Position numbers and translations under genes: made by a program
Shown here: one piece after another, positions 45,298 to 56,994 of the stretch
Position numbering within the stretch: the stretch's first letter is position 1
Layout: each line of letters starts with the position of its first letter
Notes under the pieces: generated by a model
The model's input: the letters and a program-made list of their open reading frames with translations, nothing else
What the model was told of the DNA's origin: nothing
The model's database searches: none
Source of the DNA: Moniliella sp. 'wahieum'
Lineage: Eukaryota; Basidiomycota; Moniliellomycetes; Moniliellales; Moniliellaceae
Reading direction: 5' to 3'
Assembly: GCA_003971905.1 (NCBI GenBank)
Contig: RSEE01000020.1
Location: 186,001 to 250,000, forward strand
Length of the DNA: 64,000 nucleotides

Positions 45298-46001
45298 GTC
45301 AAAAACAACCGATGGTGGTGATGGCTTTCGTTCGTCCACAGCCCGGCGCAACAGAAACAGAAAATTAAAAAGGGGAGGCCTCCAGGCCCCAAATCAGAAA
45401 TGTTGAACGTTTCGATGGCCTACTTCGACGTTCAAGCGATCGGTCATCGATCAAGCTAATTGATCACGCTTCAATTCAGTTTCAGGTGTGGTGTTCAAGC
45501 CGACCTACCAGTGAGGCCAATAATGAGTCGTACGACGAGTGCATGAGGCCCGAGGGCCTCAGGGGACATGCACTCAGCTCTCCTTATAGCTACCAGCGGT
45601 CGATAGCGTGGCCGTGTAGAGTAGAAACCCAGCGTTGGATTATCTAGCTCTACTCAACTAGCAGTCCAGTCTCTGGTGCGAACCACACGAGACGGTATCC
45701 ACGCAGCAGCAGAAAAGGCAAGCCAACGAGGTCCGTATATCATACGTGAATGAAACGAGGCTCGTATGGCACAGGGGATCATCAGAGGCACTGTTGCATA
45801 GCATGCAGATCAAGCGCACCACCATAGTAGTGTCGCAAAAGGAAACAATCGGGGTATGATGCGAAGGGAATCACAGGCAGGAAAACGTGATGAGCACAAA
45901 GTGAGGGAGGGGGGGGGTACGCAGCGGGAAGGGTATCCGCGAACCCACAAAATGTGTTCATAAAGCCTCGGAAGGAAAAATAAGGTAAGTGGAAAACAGG
46001 C
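45298..46001. other. Spacer upstream of CNS1
   Basis: No gene seen. TTGAACGTTTCGATGG (45403) and CGACGTTCAAGCGATCGG (45426) are followed by several GATC words to 45465. This is the likely CNS1 promoter. Confidence 0.5.
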
Positions 46002-46997
46002 TTACAGGATATACATCCTCATTCTCAGTTCTGTCAGGAGGGCGATGCCAAACTGGACAAGAAGAAGCATGACATGGGTAAAGTAGTCCCCCATTTGATT
46101 GAGCACAGGCGGGTCCCCGGTCCGCACCCGCTCGATGGTCAGCACAGCCACCATACCATCTTGCCAGTGGCCGTGATTGATTGCTTGGCTGCCCGGATCA
46201 AGAAGTCCTGGAATAGGCGACAGTGGCGTTCCATTCCCAGTTGCGGAAACTCCCGCCAGCAAGGGAAGCATTGACGAGCAAGTCGCGCCGCGCATGGTTG
46301 TACCCGTTCTTGCGAATTTGTGTTTGTGTACCAAATTGCGCTCGGACGATACAGCCAGGAACCAGGCGCCAGTCGAGGCCAGCGGGCCATACTGCTTCCA
46401 CACTGTTTCTGGTTAGCATGGTCCCAAACAAAAAGAGAAAGATGTGCATACTACGGAAATGGTTTCCACCAGTGATGCTTTCTCGGCAAGAGCCGACGAA
46501 CCTCCCAGCATCCCAGTGGGAACTTGTCGGTACTCAAACCGTTCAGGAGTCATTCCGTGCCCATCACCCACGTCGGCATGCATGGGCGCGCCAATGTGCA
46601 AATTGAAGCATTCAAAACTATACCCAATCGAGCGGGCATAGTCCCGAAATCCAGCGTCGGACAAGACATAAGGGTCTGATCGCCCTGACACGATCAGGTT
46701 AATGGGCTCTCATCCCATTCTCGACGAGAAGGAGCATGCTCCCTCCATAGATCGATGGGTCGGACCAGCCGCGCAAATTGTAGAGCCCATTGTTGTACGA
46801 TAATCGGGAAGGGAGAAACGATAAAAGGGGACCGGCACTTGTGGGTCAGTCGAGTTTGTTGCATCAGTGAAGTGTGTGGCCAGCAGAGACATGGCAGGAT
46901 AAGCCAGTGCGAGCGGCAGCCAGGCACAGAGAGACAGAAAGCAGCATATGGCCCAAGAGCACGACATGGGTATTGAGAGAGGAGGTGGCCTGGCCAT
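46002..46997 (-). CDS. Conserved secreted protein of unknown function
   Basis: It starts with a signal peptide (PMSCSWAICCFLSLCAWLPL, then ALAYPAM). The mature part has LYNLRGW, YGGSMLLLVENG, INLIVSGRSDPYVLSDAGFR, DYARSIGYSFECFNLHIG and ADVGDGHG, then GGNHFR before and TGAWFLAVSSERN after the intron at 46409-46451 (43 nt). Short blocks DLLVNASLAGGSFRNWEWNA and GLLDPGSQAINHGH follow. The end is a hydrophobic stretch (YFTHVMLLLVQFGIALLTEL) that could be a membrane or GPI-type anchor. The pattern is known to me from hypothetical secreted proteins of basidiomycetes; no biochemical role is established. Frame changes are needed near 46710 and 46300. The start at 46997 is chosen because it opens the signal peptide. 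Confidence 0.7.
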
Positions 46998-47936
46998 ACG
47001 CGCGTCTGCTGTGGGTCTCTCTCTCTCAGTGCCCAGGTTGAGCTGAGGCAGCACAGAGTCGGTGCGGGCGCCAATGGCGAGGGTGGTGGAGAAGGCACAG
47101 AAAACAAGCCGACGCCCATCGGAGATGTGGGCGGTGGCACAGGCTACGAGGGACTGGACCCTGACCGCGAGCGCGCTAGCCCCTCTCTTGTGCCGACTTG
47201 GGAGAACCAATACGCGCCGACTGCCGTAGTTCGCCTTCGCCGCCCGGGTGCTCAATCCCACACTGCGCAGGCACAGCGGCAGTGCACCTCACCACCCTCT
47301 CCCTCCGTGGCGCAACCCCGGCGCCCACCCAATTTGCCCCACAACCAGCCATCGGCGCAGCAGGGGAGGCACAACAGCCAGCATTGACCTAATATGCCTA
47401 CTTCTATGAGCCACAAATTCCACGCCTTTGGTCCCACTACCCCCACTACGATCCCTGCCACCACCATCCCTGAATCCTTGCCACTGTATAGTCAGCCAAT
47501 GGCCTGCTAATCCGATCTACCCCCTTTCCAATATGCCAAGAAAAAGATACCGTAAACGAGAGGAAAGGCCGGTTACTCGTGTTTTTTTAAGTGTTTTAAC
47601 AAGCGCAATTCAACGGATCGGCGCGAAACAAAAAGAGCTGATAGGCCCATAGGTCTCGTCAGTCTCACCACAACGCAAAAAGTAGGAGACTCTCAGCCGA
47701 AACGAGAGAAAGGCTTTGCTGTTGTGTGTATGTGTATATGGTTGCTCCGTAGCATCTGAGCAAGATTGCTAGGGAAGGGGAAAAAGAGAGAGAGGGGAAT
47801 CTTTTCAACCCACCAATGAAGCTCCGTTTAAAGAGCACAGTCCGTTTTCCGCACTTGCGGCAGAAGCGGATGGTATATAGGGCTCAGGCTTCATTTCGTG
47901 CAAGGGCCGCATGTGGGTTCTCGGACGGGCGAAAGT
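46998..47936. other. Spacer between secreted-protein and ALDH genes
   Basis: No gene recognised. Open frames on both strands at 47050-47390 are Pro/Arg/Ser-rich and overlapping. Near 47780-47860 the sequence becomes purine-rich. It likely contains the promoter of the secreted-protein gene and the ALDH terminator. Confidence 0.5.
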
Positions 47937-49404
47937 TCACCGACTTGCGCACCAGGAGGGAGTAGACACGAAGATCCTTTGCTGAAACGGAGGGTAACGC
48001 ATGCTCATCACGGCCTCCACCACCCTACCCAGCACTCCAGTGTGAGGTGCAAGCAGCACACTGCGCCGGTGGGAGAAGAGATCAAACCCAGCTTTGCCAT
48101 GGTATGACCCATACCCCGAAGGGCCTGTCCCTCCAAATGGCAGCTCGCTGATAGCGAATTGGATCAGCACGTCCCCCACAACTGCTGTTCCCGAGCGAGT
48201 GGTAGACAAGATTTGGTTGGCGACCTTCTTGTTGCCGAACACATATAGTGTCAATGGCTGATCACGCGCATTGATAAAATCGATGCCAGCCTGCACATTG
48301 GGCACTGAAACGACAGGCAATATAGGGCCAAAGAGTTCTGCTTGCATCAGTTCATCATCCTCAGTGACATCAATCACGACTGTGGGCTCAATGAACTTGG
48401 CCTCCACATCCGTTTCCCCACCAATAACGACTGTGCCCTTCGTTTGGGACAACACCTTGGCTAAGCGGCTGGCATGATTCGTGTTGATGATGTTGCTGTA
48501 ATGGCTGGCCTTCTTGGCCCCTCCCTCGTCGGGCCAGAACTCCTTGTAGACTTGTTGAAATGCCTGGACGAGCTTGGGCACAGTCTCGGGAGTGGTCAGA
48601 CATAATCGGGAGCGATGCACGTCTGACCCGCATTCGCCGTCTTGCCCCAAAAGATGCGGCGCGCAGCAAGGGTCAGGTCAGTGCTCGGGTCGACCCAGAC
48701 GGGCGACTTTCCACCCAACTCGAGCGTCACAGGGCACAGCCACTTGGCTGCTTTTTCCTGAATGATGCGCCCCACGGTGCCTGATCCAGTATAAAGAACA
48801 TGCTCAAAACGTTGGTCGAGAACCACGGTTGTTTCTGGAATGCCACCATTGATCACAGCAAACGCGTCGGGGTCGAGATACTTTTCAAAGAGGATGGTCA
48901 GCTCACGCGCCGTGTTGGCTGCCACCTCACTCGGCTTGAGAACGACCGTGTTGCCCGCTGCGATCGCCTGGACGACCGGGGTGATGGCCAGTGCCAAGGG
49001 GTAGTTCCATGCTGACAGGACTAGGACAGTACCCTTGGGGTCCTTGCGGATCGTGGTGCCATGGGTGGCCCAGGCCATGCCAGCCCAGACACGCTCATCT
49101 CGGGCCCACTTGTCGACATGATGAATCATATCTACAATCTCGTTCGCACAGCCGGCCAACTCCAAGAATTCAGTCTCGTTGCCTTGGCGACCGAGGTCCT
49201 TGGCTACAGCCGCGTGGAGATCGGAGCGACGGTCCTTGAGGCCAAACCAGAGATTCTTGAGCTGGTTCTTGCGGTACTCGACATTGCGCGTCTTGTGAGT
49301 CAAGAAGGTCGTCCGCAACCGCGCAACAACGGCAGGATCTGGTCGACGGGTGTGTAGACCAGGCCGGCATCGGCACGCGCTTGGTCAGCAGCGGAGGCAG
49401 ACAT
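47937..49404 (-). CDS. Class 3 (fatty) aldehyde dehydrogenase, HFD1-like
   Basis: NAD(P)-dependent oxidation of aldehydes to acids, probably long-chain aldehydes. Visible signatures: LSAWNYPLALAITPVVQAIA, AGNTVVLKPSEVAANTAREL, LYTGSGTVGRIIQEKAAKWL, TLELGGKSPVWVD (active-site Glu), ANAGQTCIAPDYV (catalytic Cys), then MQAELFGPILPVV, NARDQPLTLYVFGN, LPFGGTGPSGYGSYHGKAGF and FSHRRSVLLAP. LPFGGTGPSGxGxYHGKxGF is typical of ALDH3. The gene is about 489 residues including the C-terminal MRYPPF region; no clear membrane anchor is seen after it, unlike yeast Hfd1. The start at 49404 (MSASAADQARADAG) is well placed. Two single-base losses are evident: at about 49330 (LP|VARLRTTFLTHK) and about 48598 (APDYV|LTTPETVPKLV). 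Confidence 0.9.
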
Positions 49405-50380
49405 GGTGGGAGGGGAGGAGGGGGCAGCGGAAATGTTGGCCCAAGCCAGCAGCCCTTTTCAGATGGAGGCTGGGAATAATTGGATGTGGGGTAGCAATGC
49501 GGGGCTGGGACTAGGGGAGGCTGGCATGAATGGCTGGCTGGCTTGCGTCTGTTTGCTTTGGCGCATTTCAGGCGGGGTCGCAGCGACGACGGGCCACGCG
49601 CGTGAAGCGTGAAGGGACATGCAGGTAGTAGGGCTTTAGTGCGGGCGCCAGACGAAGCTACGCGCCCACGTCTCTTTGCACCAGGCGGGCTGGACGGCTG
49701 CGCCATGGCTCCTCTGCGGTGCTCGTCAAGCGTCAAGCTTCAAGCCTCGGCCCGCCTCGGCCGCCTGTCGGTTCGCCCGAGCCTCAGGGAGAGGGCGCGC
49801 GCAGAGGAATTGCCAGCCACCCGTGAGCGCAACCGCGGCGGAATGGGCTCGTGGCGGAAGACATTATCTCTGCGTAGAGCTGAGCGAACCCTCAACGGTT
49901 CAACGTTCAACTTGAACGTTCAACCTGCTGAGCCACCGCCGAGACGAGACTTACTGATGTCATCGAGCTCATCGGTGAGGTTGGTGCTGGGTCGGCGGTG
50001 GATGGGTGATTTGATTAGGCCCTGAGTTCAACGTTCAGTACCAGTGGCGATTGGATCTCAATGTTCAATTTGAATGCTCGAGGTGCAGGTTGATGACGTC
50101 AGACGGATGAAGCTGGTGCCAAATAGAATCTAGCAACCAGCAGCTGGGCCAAGTAGGTAGCTAGTCTGCCAATCTCGGCTCTGGGACACTGCCCCTGTGC
50201 GGCCCACGACCGACCTGCGCGTGGCGTCAGATGCGGCTGGATCCGAGCGAGGGCAGTGGACCACGCTGCGGCTGCTGCGCCGTCGGTTTGGCACACCACC
50301 ACTCGTACGCAGCCTTGGCACCAGCTCGGGCCTCTCCCCCCCCCCCACCACCACCGCCTTCTCCCCTCCCCAACTCCTCA
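49405..50380. other. Divergent promoter region: ALDH / cofilin
   Basis: Contains CGTCAAGCGTCAAGCTTCAA (49724), a near-palindrome of TTCAACGTTCAA units at 49898-49926, GTTCAACGTTCAG at 50026 and CAATGTTCAATTTGAATG near 50062. Pyrimidine-rich CCCCCCCACCACCACC sits just upstream of the cofilin ATG. No gene seen. Confidence 0.55.
49898..49926. promoter_or_regulatory. TTGAACGTTCAA-type near-palindrome
   Basis: GGTTCAACGTTCAA is followed directly by CTTGAACGTTCAACC. It contains repeated TTCAA/TTGAA half-sites. It is about 455 bp upstream of the cofilin ATG and 494 bp from the ALDH ATG. It is the most elaborate member of a motif family spread over the spacers of this window. Confidence 0.4.
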
Positions 50381-50934
50381 ATGGTGCGTTGCTCTCCCTT
50401 CCCAGGGCTGGCCCTGCTCACCACTGCCCCCCCTTTTCCGTCTCTAGTCCTCCGGCGTCAAAGTCAACCCTGAGTGTCTGGACCAGTTCCAGACACTCAA
50501 GCTGGGCAAGAAGACCAAGTACATTATCTACAAGCTCTCGGACGACAACACCGAAATCGTCGTGGCCAAGACCTCCAACTCGCCCGACTATGACGAGTTC
50601 CTCGCCGAGCTTCCTCCCCAGGACTGCCGCTACGCCATCTACGACCTTGAATTTGAAAAGGAAGGCGAGGGGAAGCGTAACAAAATCTGCTTCTTTGCTT
50701 GGTCTCCTGACGAGTCCAAGATTAAGCAGAAGATGGTCTACGCTTCCTCCAAGGACGCCATCCGCAAGTCCCTTGTCGGAATTTCCACCGAAATCCAAGG
50801 CACCGACTTTTCCGAAGTGTCGTACGAGACGGGTATGTCCTCAGCCCCTTCCCCTTTCCCCTACCCTCCCGTCCCTACCCTGCTAACCGTTTCGTGGTAT
50901 CGCAGTGCTCGACAAGGCTGCTCGCGGCTACTAA
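50381..50934 (+). CDS. COF1: Cofilin / ADF (actin-depolymerising factor)
   Basis: Severs and recycles actin filaments in the cytoplasm. Exons 50381-50383 (ATG alone), 50448-50832 and 50906-50934 give 138 residues with no frame break. [20 protein letters not shown] starts the mature chain, with the regulatory Ser right after Met. Next are [51 protein letters not shown] (actin-binding helix follows: [14 protein letters not shown]) and [20 protein letters not shown], ending RGY. Introns: 50384-50447 (64 nt, directly after the start codon) and 50833-50905 (73 nt, branch GCTAACC). An intron immediately after the ATG is also found in other fungal cofilin genes. Length and sequence match the family closely. 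Confidence 0.97.
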
Positions 50935-51556
50935 GTGCCTTTTGTACATGCTTTACAGCTCATGTATCTCATAGTGATGGCTGCCCACCCATGGGGCGAG
51001 CTTCCTGTGGCCATAACCCACTTGCATGAACGTGTATGCTTTGTAAGTGGTTACAGCATTGGCCTGAAGGTATCGCCAGTTTGGTGTGTTGCGTTCCACT
51101 TGGCGAGGAATTGCTCTGAGAGGTGGGAGGTAACAGGAATTGACGCCTGTGCTGGTCTAACGGCGGGTAGCATTATCCATCCTGAGGTCTGAGGTGAATG
51201 ATCACAAGTGGCTCTCACTCCCCTCGGCATCGCGCGACGTAAACGACCACTCAAAGAAGCAAAGCAAACTGCATAAGGAAGGACCAAGCTGCCAAGCGTC
51301 GGTTATGTAGTCCTTCTAGGCCGATCAACCACAAGTAGTGATGAAGCTGATGAAGGGATAGAAGAGAAGCCACTTATGACGGAGGGAGAGGTTAAAGTAT
51401 ACTACGTTGGTGACACGAAACACTGGCTGGGCTGATAATACAAGCGCATAGCATTGATGAGGTCATAGAGTGGTAGAGGGCAGGTAACGGAGATGAAAAC
51501 ATGAAGGTAGTATGCTGGTCGGAACGGGCAGATAACGAGCTGAAACCGGCTCACCA
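50935..51556. other. Convergent 3' spacer between cofilin and OLE1
   Basis: No gene seen. Two stop codons face each other across 620 bp, so both 3' untranslated regions are expected here. Confidence 0.5.
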
Positions 51557-53207
51557 TCACCATTTGCCGACGCGGTTGCCATTTTTGGAGGCCACAACAT
51601 TAGCCTCGAGTTTGGCATGTTCCACCACCTCGTACGCCTTTCCAGGTACAATGTAGGCCAACGCCGTCTTGTTGGGTACCTTCTCCTTGCCGCCCTTGGC
51701 TGCTGCCACTGCCGCCTCGGCCTCAGCCACGGCCTGGCGTGTCGCCTGGGACATCCCATCAGCATCGGCTGCCTCGAGCGCCTTGCGCGCCTTGAGCTTG
51801 GCAATCTTGTCCTTGGCCATCTCATACCCTCCATCAATCACACCCACCCGCATGGTGGCAAGCAGGTTCTGTGCCGCATTCGAGTGATCGTAGATTCCGC
51901 CGCAGAAGGCAGTCGTGGCATCCTTACCGATCTTGGCCCTCACCAAGGCCCGGCCACCAGGGTGGCCGTCCATAAAGCCAGTCAGGTCATGCACAATCCC
52001 ACAGACCACCGTCAAGTCGCGCGTCTTGCTCTCCTCGACAAATTCGTCCCACGTCACAATGGGAAGCGACCTGATCTCTTTGGGGTACTGCAGCTTCTCC
52101 TGCTCTTGGTGCATCAAGACAAGTTGCATTTGCAGCCGACCCTTGCGGATCTCATTCTCGGGGAAAAACTTGAGGTCGTAGGCCAAACCGACGTAGGAGA
52201 GAAGGAAGATGAGCCACTTAGTAGGGTCGTAGTGGTACCAGCGGATGCCATTGCGCGTGTCGGCCGGGAATTGATGGTGGTAGTTGTGGTACCCCTCACC
52301 TACGGTGACCAGGGCGGTGATCCAATTGTCACGGGGCGAGTGCTTGTTGTCATACGTCGCATCCCCAAGCCAGTGAGCGAGCGAGTTGATGCAGAAGGTG
52401 GCATGGTGAACAATCACAAGACGAACCATCCCGCTGTAGAAGAAGCCGCCGCGCCAGTCTCCCCATCCCAAGCCGGCCACCAGCGTGGGTACACCCAGCC
52501 CCATGAACAGGATCAGGGGGACGTAATGCCTGTGCTGGAACTGCACCACCGGGTTCCGACGCAAATCCGACACATCGGCACTGCCAATCGGACGACGCGG
52601 CTTGATCAGCATCCAGCCCATGTGAGCAAAGAGAACCCGCGGGCAGCCGAGTAGGGATCAAGGTCCGTGTCGGTGTAGCGGTGGTGAGCGCGGTGGCCCC
52701 GGGACCACCAATGGATGGATCCCTCCATCGCACTCGATCCAGCCAGCATAAACACATACTCCAATGGCCGTTTGGCCGAGTAGGAACGGTGCGCCCAGAG
52801 ACGATGGTAGCCCGCTGTGACACCAAGACCTGACCACAAATAGTAGATGAAGGTCCAGATTGCAGTCTTGAGCTGCAACTGGGTGGTGCAGATACCGTAC
52901 ACGGCCATGAGAGGTGTGACGGTCAAGATGGTAAACGAAATCCACTGCAGTTCTTGGAGGATGTTCTTCCACTCAAACGGGGGAAGTGCAGGTGGTTTGT
53001 TGAGTGCTTGTTGAATGTAGTTATCCTCAATCTCTTGCCGGTGGACCTCATCTTGGGGAGCAGGGACCATGCCCTTGTTCCCTTGCTGGACCTTGGCCTC
53101 ATAGGAAGACAGGGGCGAGAAGTCGGTCTCGTCAGCGGAGGTGGGAGGGTGGTGACCCCGTGCCTTTGGCGCAGCTGGGGCGCGAAAGAAACTTCCGAGT
53201 GGGCCAT
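51557..53207 (-). CDS. OLE1: Acyl-CoA delta-9 desaturase with C-terminal cytochrome b5
   Basis: ER membrane enzyme that introduces the first double bond into palmitoyl- and stearoyl-CoA. The three His boxes of the di-iron site are HRLWAHR, HRAHHRY and GEGYHNYHHQFP, with membrane helices such as ISFTILTVTPLMAVYGICT and HYVPLILFMGLGVPTLVAGL. The cytochrome b5 domain has LTVVCGIVHDLTGFMDGHPG with the first haem ligand in HPGG and the second in GIYDHSNAAQNLL. After b5 there is an Ala/Lys/Glu-rich extension (about 75 residues) ending NGNRVGKW. The start at 53207 (MAHSEVSFAPQLRQ) lies 71 bp below a TATATA box. Frame changes are needed near 53145 and at the CCC run 52635-52637, where VLFAHMGWMLIKP should follow. 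No intron is visible. Confidence 0.94.
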
Positions 53208-56200
53208 GGGAGGAGGGAAAGTAGGAGATGGAGGATGAAAAGACCCAAAAGGAAGGGGCAATAACTGATGAGTGGCATATATACTACACCGCGACCAACC
53301 TACCTCCTCATCGCATGAAGTTGTGTACTTGAGGCCGGACATGCAGTGTCCCCGAGCTTCAAGCGTCACGCGTCACTATTCAATCTTGACCGATCCCACA
53401 CAGAACAGGTGCGTCGAGGCAGGGGCAGGGACAGACGGACACCAAAGGGGGATGCGGTCTGCCATGGGAAGCTAGGGAAGACGGCAGGCACGGCGCGTAT
53501 CCAGGCGGCGCTTCTAGTTACTAGGACCGTTTCGTTTGGGTGGGGAGGACCCGGCAGGAGGTGCGCAGGTGTGTGGCAGCACGGCTGAGCGCGGACATGG
53601 CACCACCCTAGCGTGTTTGCCGGGCGCGGAGGAGGCTGAGCTGAGTGTACTGAGTCCCACGCACCGAGGGCGGAGAGGGGCGGAGTTGTGAGGGCACGCT
53701 ATGGGCTGGACGGCTGGGAGGCGCGAGAGGCTGCCAGGAAGGGAAGCCGACGGCCGAGGCAGCACCAGGACCAGCGTCCGCCGCCTTCTGCAGCCCGACC
53801 CTCCGAAGCCCGACCCTCCGAGGCCCCGAGCCCGACAGCCCGCCCGCCCGAGAGGCCGAGCAACCGGGGCCGTATATTGATAGGCTCCCCAGCTACGGGT
53901 GAGGTCACCGGCCACAGTTATGTTGCAGCGACACACTGGTGCAGCGCCTGCCGCACTTCATTTCCACGATGCCAATTTCACCGCTCACCCACCACTGATC
54001 ACCCCTCAAGATCGGTCCATTCTGCCGCATCGCTTCACCCCTGCGTTTCCACCTTGGCTCTTCTTGCCTGTGGCGCACCACAGAGGTCGGTTCCGTCCAC
54101 CGACACGTGTAACGTGTAACACTGGTCCCAACCTCCTGCCGTCCATCTGCTGCCCAATCCGAACACTGCGTTCGCTGTAAGTTTGGGTTCCTATACGAGA
54201 GCCCAACCTTATAGCATTCTAGCAGCATTCTATTGTAGGCTGATATATTGATACGGTATAGTCGCAGTATTGAGAGTACCATGGGAGTGGCACAGGGCAC
54301 AAACCCGAAACATAAACCAGTAATATATCTCCAAACTTTAACTACGAGAGGAGCTTGGACCAGCACCTAGTAAACGCCTATATATGTGTTGGCTACCAGT
54401 CGTAGAGATTGGCAGAGCCCCCGTCACGCGTCAGGCTTCAGTGACTACAGTGACTGGCACGCGTAACCCGCGCGACACTTGAGTGTATTGGGCCAGTGCA
54501 TTCCAGAGTCCCTCCATGGGCTTCCGCCCGGGTCGGAACGTATCACACCCCACAGGCTAGCTCTTCTTTTGCTCCACAATATCATTTCCGCTGCCTATAC
54601 TGCCAACACCACAACACTGAGCCAACTAAAAGCGTCACTTCGCTCCACGGAGGAGGGGTACGGTCGCGCATCACGCCGGCGTTTGGGGGTTGGAGTTCAC
54701 CGTTCTCCGTTCTCCCTAATTCACCTCCGCTCGGTGTCGATGAGTGGCATGTGGCAATGCGTAGGTATTGCGGGGAAGCACTTTATATATGACACACACA
54801 TTTCTTAACGCCACTTCATTGCATATGAAAATATTTGAGGAAATCGGGCTGGAAAACTTCCTCATTCAGGCATCTCTCCTGGATGAGAACGTGTGTGCCT
54901 AATACAATACCTGGAAGATGGGTACTGGCAGGCTCTGCATCCTCTATCTGTTGCATCTCATATCCATTTGCATGCATTTGTGATGTGAGAAAGAAACGAT
55001 CCGCTAAAAGGACGATCGATGACTGAGCAATAACCTCTGTGACATGTGAGGTGGGATGATCGATGAGAGATATGAGATCCAAATACGGTGCCTACATGTG
55101 ACGTCCGGAGGAGAGGGACAATTTGGCGGCGTTGTAGCTCCATGCATGCATGGTAAATCCAAAATAAATCCAAAAATGTCGAAACATCTCTTTTCTGCCA
55201 GTTTAAGATCGGCATGTTGGTCATTCACCTTGGTCCTAGTTCCAGGTTCATACTAACGTTCATACTGGATGACGCCTCCTCGAAATTGTGGTGATTCGTA
55301 TGCACCGCACACATGTCCGAGACGACCGTCGCCGATCGTCAAACCTTTTTAAGGCAGGTTTTCTTACTCTTCAACTCGAGAGACTGACCTCTGATATAGC
55401 TCTTCCACTTCTTCCCCCGTGGAGTGTCCCACTTTATCCATCACAACCTTAGTTGCACTCTCGCCTTGATAAACAATAACATTGGTAATGGTGTGTGGTG
55501 TTCACACATTGTCGATGATGAGGTCCAACACACCACCAAATGGCCCTCCTTTCTCCTCCAGCGAGACGCTGCTGTGCTTGATATTATAAAACGGATGGCG
55601 GGCACCGGAGGGTCCTGATCTCCTGGCGATTCCCATGGTTCCTTAAGGGTTGGCGCTAGCAAGCAGCACACGCAAGATGAGCGGGTCCGTTTAGGCGTAG
55701 CGTTTCTTTGTCCCAGCCTTAATGTCTGTCAATGATATGGATGCAATACAGAGAAGATATGCTGTCGATGATGAGATACCTCAAGTTGTCAGCACACCTC
55801 TAATGCCGTCGAACAAAATTCTTTATGTGCCCAAGCCAATAGCCTTCTCATCTTCCCACAGTCTCTTCGAATAGCCCTCGTAGCCGTGTTCCCCTGAATA
55901 TGTGGGGGTACGCCGATCTCCCTATAAGCTAGCTGGCGGTGCCTCCATTACATACTGGTCCCCGTATTCGGCATAAGAGACACGACGGATGGAGCCGCGG
56001 AGGGGGGTCGAGGTCTGAATCGACCGGGCGTGTGCGCCTTATATGATTATCATTCCCCTCCATTATTCTCGCAATGGTCGGTAATAATTATAGGACCACA
56101 AAAGGGGAGAGATGGTGTCATTCTTCCACTGTTGGTCGATCTCAACTGATCTTCCCCCCCCACATCAGGACCATCATCATGGAGAGAAGAAAACCAAAGG

Positions 56201-56994
56201 TGCTCACCAGTTCATCGTGGTGGGAGTGTTGGAAGCAGTTGCACCGTGGATGTTGTAAGGGGCACTGCCCTCGTTAGAGGTTTAGTTTAGGCTTAGCCTG
56301 CCCCGCGCGTCCTATCCGTGGGGCCTCCACCTTTTGTTCTTCCAATTGTAAGCCGCTCGGGTGTACTATTAATAGTGGACACCACTGGCGTATTCCTCTG
56401 TTCTTCCCTACAACCACCACCTCTTCGCTCAACTCGTTACCTCGTTCTCGCTCATCTGCTTCTGGTAGCCCAGATGGCGCTGTCTGCCTGCCGTATAGTA
56501 CGTCGCTACAATAGATCCTCTCACACACGTCTCATATGCCAGTTCCCACGGATCACACAGACTCTATATGCAGAAGACCATAATGATGCTCGTACCTTCC
56601 GTTGGAAAAGCTGTGTCCACCACTTAGCTGACCACCCTTCGGCCTGAGGCACAACATTGTCCCGATACTTCTATCCTGTCGAACTGGCCCGGGTATGCGC
56701 GAGAAGAGGCTGATGGAGCCTTGGGCAGTTGGAAGAAAATCTAAATACGCCAGCCACTGCGACGCAGTCCTGTCACAGCACAGGGCAAGTGTGGTGTGTG
56801 ATTGATTGAACCTGGGCAGGCCGCCCCTATCTCGTTGGGCGGCAGGCCGAGCGCAGCACAGTGCCCCCACGCCGTGCCCAGGCCAGCGCTGCTGCTGGCT
56901 GCCTGGCCCCGGGCCACTCCCACCGCCGGCACCCTCCTCCATCTCCTCCACCTCCGCTGTCGACGCACCCCTGGCTCTTGGCTGTCCATCCAAC
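53208..56994. other. 3.8 kb spacer without a recognised gene
   Basis: Near the left end are the OLE1 core promoter and CGAGCTTCAAGCGTCACGCG (53354). A GC-rich part (53640-53880) carries GCCCGACCCTCCGA-like repeats near 53800-53830. TAACGTGTAACAC lies at 54112 and GTCACGCGTCAGGCTTCAG at 54424. From 54550 to 56770 the sequence is AT-richer with no conserved protein. No gene can be supported; it is probably the OLE1 control region plus the F-BAR gene promoter. Confidence 0.5.
53278..53283 (-). promoter_or_regulatory. TATA box of OLE1
   Basis: TATATA (in GTAGTATATATGCC on the minus strand) lies 71 bp upstream of the ATG, a suitable distance for a strongly expressed gene. Confidence 0.45.

Noticed and set aside
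53790-53840. GCCCGACCCTCCGA repeat as a minisatellite.
   Set aside because: Only two imperfect copies; too short to call.
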